Below are positions 59,060-64,000 of a DNA stretch of 64,000 nucleotides, in pieces; the first letter of the stretch is position 1; each line of letters opens with the position of its first letter. The stretch lies in assembly GCA_950097015.1 (NCBI GenBank), contig CATNEN010000003.1:1116001-1180000 (forward strand), written 5' to 3'. Under the pieces are notes generated by a model. The model was not told the DNA's origin. It saw nothing but the letters and a program-made list of their open reading frames with translations, and searched no databases. This DNA is from Macrostomum hystrix. Taxonomy: Eukaryota; Platyhelminthes; Macrostomidae. The translations under genes were made by a program, and so were the position numbers.

Positions 59060-59561
59060 AGAATGGAATACTAGAACTGCCTGTCTGAATACCGAGTTTA
59101 TACAATTTTTATAGTTTTTATTATTTTAATGAGACACGGGGATATTCATCAGATCTGCAAATACAAGCACTCGCCAGCAGTCCACACTAGCATTTCAAAT
59201 GGATTTAAATACGAGTATCATACAGAGTCGAATGCTGATGTTGATGATGGTGGGATATTCACTACTCAGCTGTACGTAAATCGCAGCTTTAATATTAGGT
59301 TATATACGAACTGCTTTATTCCTAGGTAGGCCAAAGGAAACAAGGCCAGGAACACCGGGATTCAATATATTGTTAGAATAGCGAGTAATATTGGAGACGC
59401 GAATATTTAGAATGGCATCATGGCTGTCCGGCTATAATTAGTATGGAGGAGACCTAATCGAAGTGCGTTAGAAGATTCTGTAGAAGAGCACAGAAATAAT
59501 ATAATATATAAATGTTCGAAAAATGCAAAAATAACATTTCGTCTTTCAGGTTCTGAAAATG
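59060..59561. other. 3' flank of A6
   Basis: Downstream region of A6. The last part, from about 59470, recurs at about 63640-63835 beside A8, so the duplicated unit includes 3' flanking DNA. Confidence 0.5.
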
Positions 59562-61808
59562 TCAAAATTTCTCAGGTTGAGGCGAAGGGCATCTTTGGAC
59601 ATCATTTTCCATAGTAAACAATATTTGCGGATCTTGCAGTAACGAGTCAAATTGTGAATTTCCATTTGGCGCTTCAAATTTCTGATTGATGAGCTGACAA
59701 GTTTCCGCTTTAGCCAGCGTCAGAGCGGGATCGGCTTGCTTCTTCCGGAATGTGATATCTCTTTTCCCTCGGTAAAGAATCATGACTGCGGCAAACAGGG
59801 CTAAACAAACCGCCAACAGCAGAGCCACAGCTAGGATTATGCAGAGGCCGTTTCCTACTCTTGATTGCTGATGGATTTCAGTCTCCGAATTCCTGCGAGC
59901 TTCTTCCATCCAAAGCTCCACAGTCCGGCTGCAGTTGGCGCAGCGAGTTCTGGCAGTCGCCGCGAAGCTGATCAGCGCACTCAGCGACTCGTTGCAGTCG
60001 CCAAAGAAAACGCGACCGATGGCACCGTCACCGTCCACCGACGCAGATGCGCTGAGGGAGCCGCAGAGCACGCCTGTGGCAGACTCTGATTGGACAGTGA
60101 ACTTTCTGCAAATATTTTACAAACTCGCTTTGTACTCACACTTTGAGTTCTATTTGAGAGACTGCACGCGCTACTTACAGACTTGAGGTGTCGTTAAATA
60201 TCTCCACTGTACAGCGGTCGTCCGAGTGTCTCAGGTAGAAAATCGACTGTTTTCTGGGCAGGTAGAACATCCCGATGCGGAGTCTCTTTGATAAGTCCAA
60301 CGGAGTCTTTGAGCGAGTGCTGAGTCCCGATCCTACTCTGGTTCGCTGGCCTGCAATGAGTTGGTTTGCAAGTTCTTTTCGGGTGTGTGAGTGCCATTGT
60401 GAGCAAATCGTCACCCGGACTGACTTACTCTCTCTGACGAAGCTGTGCAGGGAGCTGGAACTGTTGAAGGACGCCAGACTCATGACCAGGCTGTCCCCGT
60501 TGAGGGCTGTCAGCTCAGCATCCAGGCATCTGCGTGTTGGTGAGGCCATGAAGCAGCTGCTGTCGAAACTCGTCGTTTCCCGTCCACAGAAGCCGGGCTC
60601 CATCAGCTGAATCCTCAGGCCAGGTGTGTTTGGATTGTTAGACTTCAGTCGGTAGGTGACAGTCAGGTAGCTCCTGTGAGTACAAACAATTCGAGTACTG
60701 AGTATCGAGTACGTTTCGTTTTAATTAGCGATTAGGATATGTAGAAGTTAACATACATGGGAGCAGGAGTTGTAGCATGACAGAATCGTCAAGATCGAGT
60801 AAAACTCACCCTCGGGGCAGCTGTAGAACCCGGAAAGTATCCAATTCCACCGACTCAGCAGTCTTTGTTGAGTTTGACGAGCAGTGCGATGCTGTGAAAT
60901 AGGAAATGTTTTTAGATAACTTGCTGGCAAGTATCTAAATATTAATTTCCTTGAAAAATTTTAAGGTTTAAAATAATGGGCACAAAGAGCCAAATTTCTG
61001 CGGATGCGTAAAAATGTGCAATGACGGAATAAGGCCTGCCACTATCACATTTACCACTCTGCCACTCACCTTATGAGGAAGGAGGTGAGGAAGATTTTCT
61101 GCAGATTTCAATTATTTGATAGCGAACCACAACTATGAGGAATATAATTTGATTGACTTTATTGGATGAGGGCAGCTTTTTGAGGTTTTGGTACTTGAAA
61201 CAGAACAGCTACAAGCATAAAAAATAGGCAACTCACAAGTCGGATCGAGTGTGCGCAGTTCGTATTTTATTTCTTCGACTTCGGATGAAACAGATCTGAT
61301 AACTCTTCTTCTATTATTCATGTGGACGCTTAGATTGAATCCGCTCATAGTCAGGACCGCATTGCTCAGGTGGTCTACTGAGATGTGCCATTTGCAGTTG
61401 ACTTCTTGACCTTCCTGAACTGGGACACCGTCGGTGAGTGGAATCAAACGAAAATCCACGAATGTGAGCTGGCTTCCGAAATGCAGCATCCGCGTGCCTC
61501 CCACTGTGCAGTAGCAGTAATCGGACTCAACTCTGCGGAATTGTAAAAAATGAATCGATTTCTCATCATTAGAACGGGAAGCACCCACTATTAAGAACAG
61601 CACTGCACCATGAGGGATGTAGAGATTTGTAGACCTGAGTCAACGATGCACTAACTTTAGATATAACAACAATAGCTATGATTATTCCAAATATTGAACT
61701 CCAAAAACTAATTAAAAACACTCACATGGTAGGTTGCAGTGTGAGGAGGCAAAGTAGCACAATCAAAACCACTTTAGTATAAGATCTGTCGGTGAGGCAG
61801 TACACCAT
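59562..61808 (-). CDS. Receptor-like gene A6: CUB-like, C-type-lectin-like, single-pass membrane protein
   Basis: Six exons join in phase: 61726-61808, 61237-61532, 60810-60891, 60429-60673, 60179-60350 and 59562-60105, giving 473 aa, the longest complete family A protein here. The signal peptide includes KVVLIVLLCLLTLQP. The CUB-like exon has CKWHISV. Exon 3 ends DTFRVLQLP. The lectin-like part has SSCFMAS, DSLVMSLASF and RLRIGMFYL, then LCGSL and GDCNESLSALISFAA. A CANC pair is near the membrane. The helix is at about 380-404 and the tail has about 70 residues without a clear tyrosine motif. It is clearly diverged from A3 and A4. Confidence 0.75.
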
Positions 61809-63183
61809 TTTGCTCTTGGCGAATTGGCTGCAATATTTCAGGGGTTGCGTTTTGTAATGTTTATGAATGTCTCAGTGCTAAAAATAACTAGCATTTGAAA
61901 GGCTCTATACAAATTTGTGAAAAATAAAGGCGACGAAGTCTCCTAATATCACTACTTTCAGGTGCTCATAAAAGGCAGACAAAAACAAGGCACAGCGAAA
62001 GTAGTATAACAAGGCTTCGTCGCTTTTCTTTTTCAGAAATTATTTATCAGAGTACAGTGCATGACGATAAGAAAGTCTGGGCAGATGTGTACACCTCTGT
62101 ATGAGTGCGTGCTTGCGTACAGTATTTGTGTGCATGTGTGCACCAAGCAGTCAGTGAAATGAGCAGAATTGGCAATTCGCTGGTTGCGGCCTGCGTGTCT
62201 GTTGTCCCATAATGATGGGCCACTTCCCACAGCCCTGTGCAAATATTATACTATTATGATTACTATAGCATCTGTTGGGGTATTCGGAATTTGAGGACTT
62301 TTAAGAAAGGCACGTTGTTTTTTATGCTGAAAAGCAAATATTTGGCTAAAATACTCTAAATTAGTTTTCTAATTCTTTTTCAGTATTTGATTTTCCTATT
62401 TAAAAGCTTCCTTTTATAAGTAAAGTAAAACCCGCGATTTAAAGGTTTTGTTAGCTTTGTAAAATGTGCGTCAACAGCCAACCATCTAGATTCTAGGAGC
62501 ACAATTTAATAACCACATCGAAAGAACACTTTCGTTTCGTTTACATAAGCTCTCTTGCTTGAAAATGGAATCCTAATCATTTGATGCCCTGCTACTTAAA
62601 GTAAGTTTTTACTTAAAGTTTATGCTTTATTTCCTTTGAAAGGAGTTATGAGCCTAAAAAGCAAAAAGTGCAAATGAATTTCTGGAAGTATTACCTCCGA
62701 CTTGAGACGCCAGCAGTTCGAATTTATAAAGTTTTCATGAAGTCTGTTCAGTGGCAATTCCGTGGCATTCCGTTGCTGATTTGGTGTAAATAAAACTCAG
62801 ACCATTTTGGGAAGGTATTGCCGTGGCCATTCCGCAGAATTTGACCCAGCAATGCATTGCAGCAGTCACACGATATGTCCGCGGCAATTCCGCGAGAACT
62901 CCGCGACTTTTCCTCGCAGTTTTGCATAGAATATGACGGATTTCTAAAAATAGATCGGCTTGCTACACATAAGCAATGTAAACTCTTCTCTCCGTGAATG
63001 TACTTTGTTCGAAAGTGCAGCCAAGCTGTTCAATGAGATAATGGACAAACCTTTTCTGTGTACAGTTGAACGAGTCATTGCAGGGTTGAAAATATTTCTA
63101 CAGTACAATAAAGAGGAACTTTGAAAATATGCAGAAGTTGAAAGAGCTATTGATCAACTAAAAATTAGCTTTTCAATTTGCTT
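61809..63183. other. Upstream region of A6 and spacer
   Basis: No gene is recognised. Several CCGTGGCAATTCCGTGG-like motifs cluster at 62750-62910. The sequence 5' of A6 should hold its promoter. Confidence 0.35.
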
Positions 63184-63530
63184 TACAAAATGGCCCCTGG
63201 CTCTGCCCCTGGCTCTGCCCCTGGCTCTGCCCCTGGCTCTGCCCCTGGCTCTGCCCCTGGCTCTGCCCCTGGCTCTGCCCCTGGCTCTGCCCCTGGCTCT
63301 GCCCCTGGCTCTGCCCCTGGCTCTGCCCCTGGCTCTGCCCCTGGCTCTGCCCCTGGCTCTGCCCCTGGCTCTGCCCCTGGCTCTGCCCCTGGCTCTGCCC
63401 CTGGCTCTGCCCCTGGCTCTGCCCCTGGCTCTGCCCCTGGCTCTGCCCCTGGCTCTGCCCCTGGCTCTGCCCCTGGCTCTGCCCCTGGCTCTGCCCCTGG
63501 CTCTGCCCCTGGCTCTGCCCCTGGCTCTTG
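63184..63530. repeat. 12-bp minisatellite, virtually perfect
   Basis: About 29 copies of GGCTCTGCCCCT without a visible mismatch. The 12-bp unit keeps a 131-codon Ala-Pro-Gly-Ser frame open. GC-rich in an AT-rich setting. Confidence 0.95.
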
Positions 63531-63835
63531 GGATTGGGATTTCAGAGAATCATATTCACAAAAACAATTTTGAAATATCTAACTGGAAATGCAGGTGCCT
63601 TGTTGGAGAAGTAAGGGCAATGGCTAATTAATGTAGAAGAGCACAGAAGAAAGGTTTGTTGGAAAGCAAGGGAGTGGTATTGTATATATACAGGCAGAGA
63701 GAGTTCTAGAACTATCCGTAAAAGGCAGGATGGAAGTTTCCTGAATTTTAGTTCCTAAAATAATATTATAATAATATAATATATAAATGTGCGAAAAATG
63801 CAAAAAAACATTTTGTGTTTCAGGTTCTGAAAATG

Positions 63836-64000
63836 TCAAAATTTCTCAGGTTGAGGCGAAGGGCATCTTTGGACATCATTTTCCATAGTAAACAATATTT
63901 GCGGATCTTGCAGTAACGAGTCAAATTGTGAATTTCCATTTGGCGCTTCAAATTTCTGATTGATGAGCTGACAAGTTTCCGCTTTAGCCAGCGTCAGAGC
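63836..64000 (-). CDS. Receptor-like gene A8, 3' end of last exon only
   Basis: The last 165 bp before the window end are nearly identical to 59562-59726, the end of the A6 tail exon including its stop codon. The 3' flank is also shared, at an offset of 4,274 bp. The rest of the gene lies beyond the window. It indicates a further tandem copy close to A6. Confidence 0.8.
   Translation of the reverse strand, partial: ALTLAKAETCQLINQKFEAPNGNSQFDSLLQDPQILFTMENDVQRCPSPQPEKF

Noticed and set aside
63178-63573. 131-codon Ala-Pro-Gly-Ser repeat protein
   Set aside because: A pure 12-bp satellite with a chance ATG; no signal peptide, introns or related sequence outside the array.

Overview
The window is nuclear DNA of an invertebrate metazoan. 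It has multi-exon genes with GT-AG introns, tRNA-derived SINE, LINE, LTR and hAT elements, and many long minisatellites. There is no operon structure and there are no bacterial signals. A repeat-rich lophotrochozoan, perhaps a free-living flatworm, would fit, but the species cannot be read from the sequence.

The main content is a cluster of receptor-like single-pass membrane protein genes, all on the minus strand. I rebuilt the exons by hand and every joined model keeps a consistent reading phase. Family A has a signal peptide, a CUB-like domain, a short linker, a C-type-lectin-like domain, one membrane helix and a variable cytoplasmic tail, in six exons. Its members are A1 (734-2919), A2, a wrecked copy (6694-11030), A3 (12895-14914), A4 (21575-23606, a recent duplicate of A3), A5 (25690-27520), A7 (37386-38916, start unresolved), A6 (59562-61808) and A8, cut by the window end (63836-64000). 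Family B has a signal peptide, a discoidin-like (F5/8C-like) module, a series of Ig-like exons, one membrane helix and an acidic tail. Its members are B1 (28397-32062, 12 exons, 619 aa) and B2 (47828-53156, 13 exons, 734 aa).

The rest is mobile DNA and satellites. There is a decayed Ty3/gypsy (Mag-like) element inside A2, several LINE fragments, a BEL/Pao relic split by a LINE, a hAT element with an exact 8-bp target duplication, a short hAT-like relative, TIR elements of about 640 bp, and a SINE with a 12-bp target duplication. Tandem arrays have units of 12, 14, 16, 18, 27, 34, 50 and 57 bp. An intronless TATA-binding-protein-like gene or pseudogene with its own TATA box lies at 56944-57560.

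Together the A and B genes look like a tandemly expanding cell-surface recognition cluster, with segmental duplication, an island of near-identity between B1 and B2, patchy divergence of tails and insertional pseudogenes. Ligands and functions cannot be read from sequence alone.
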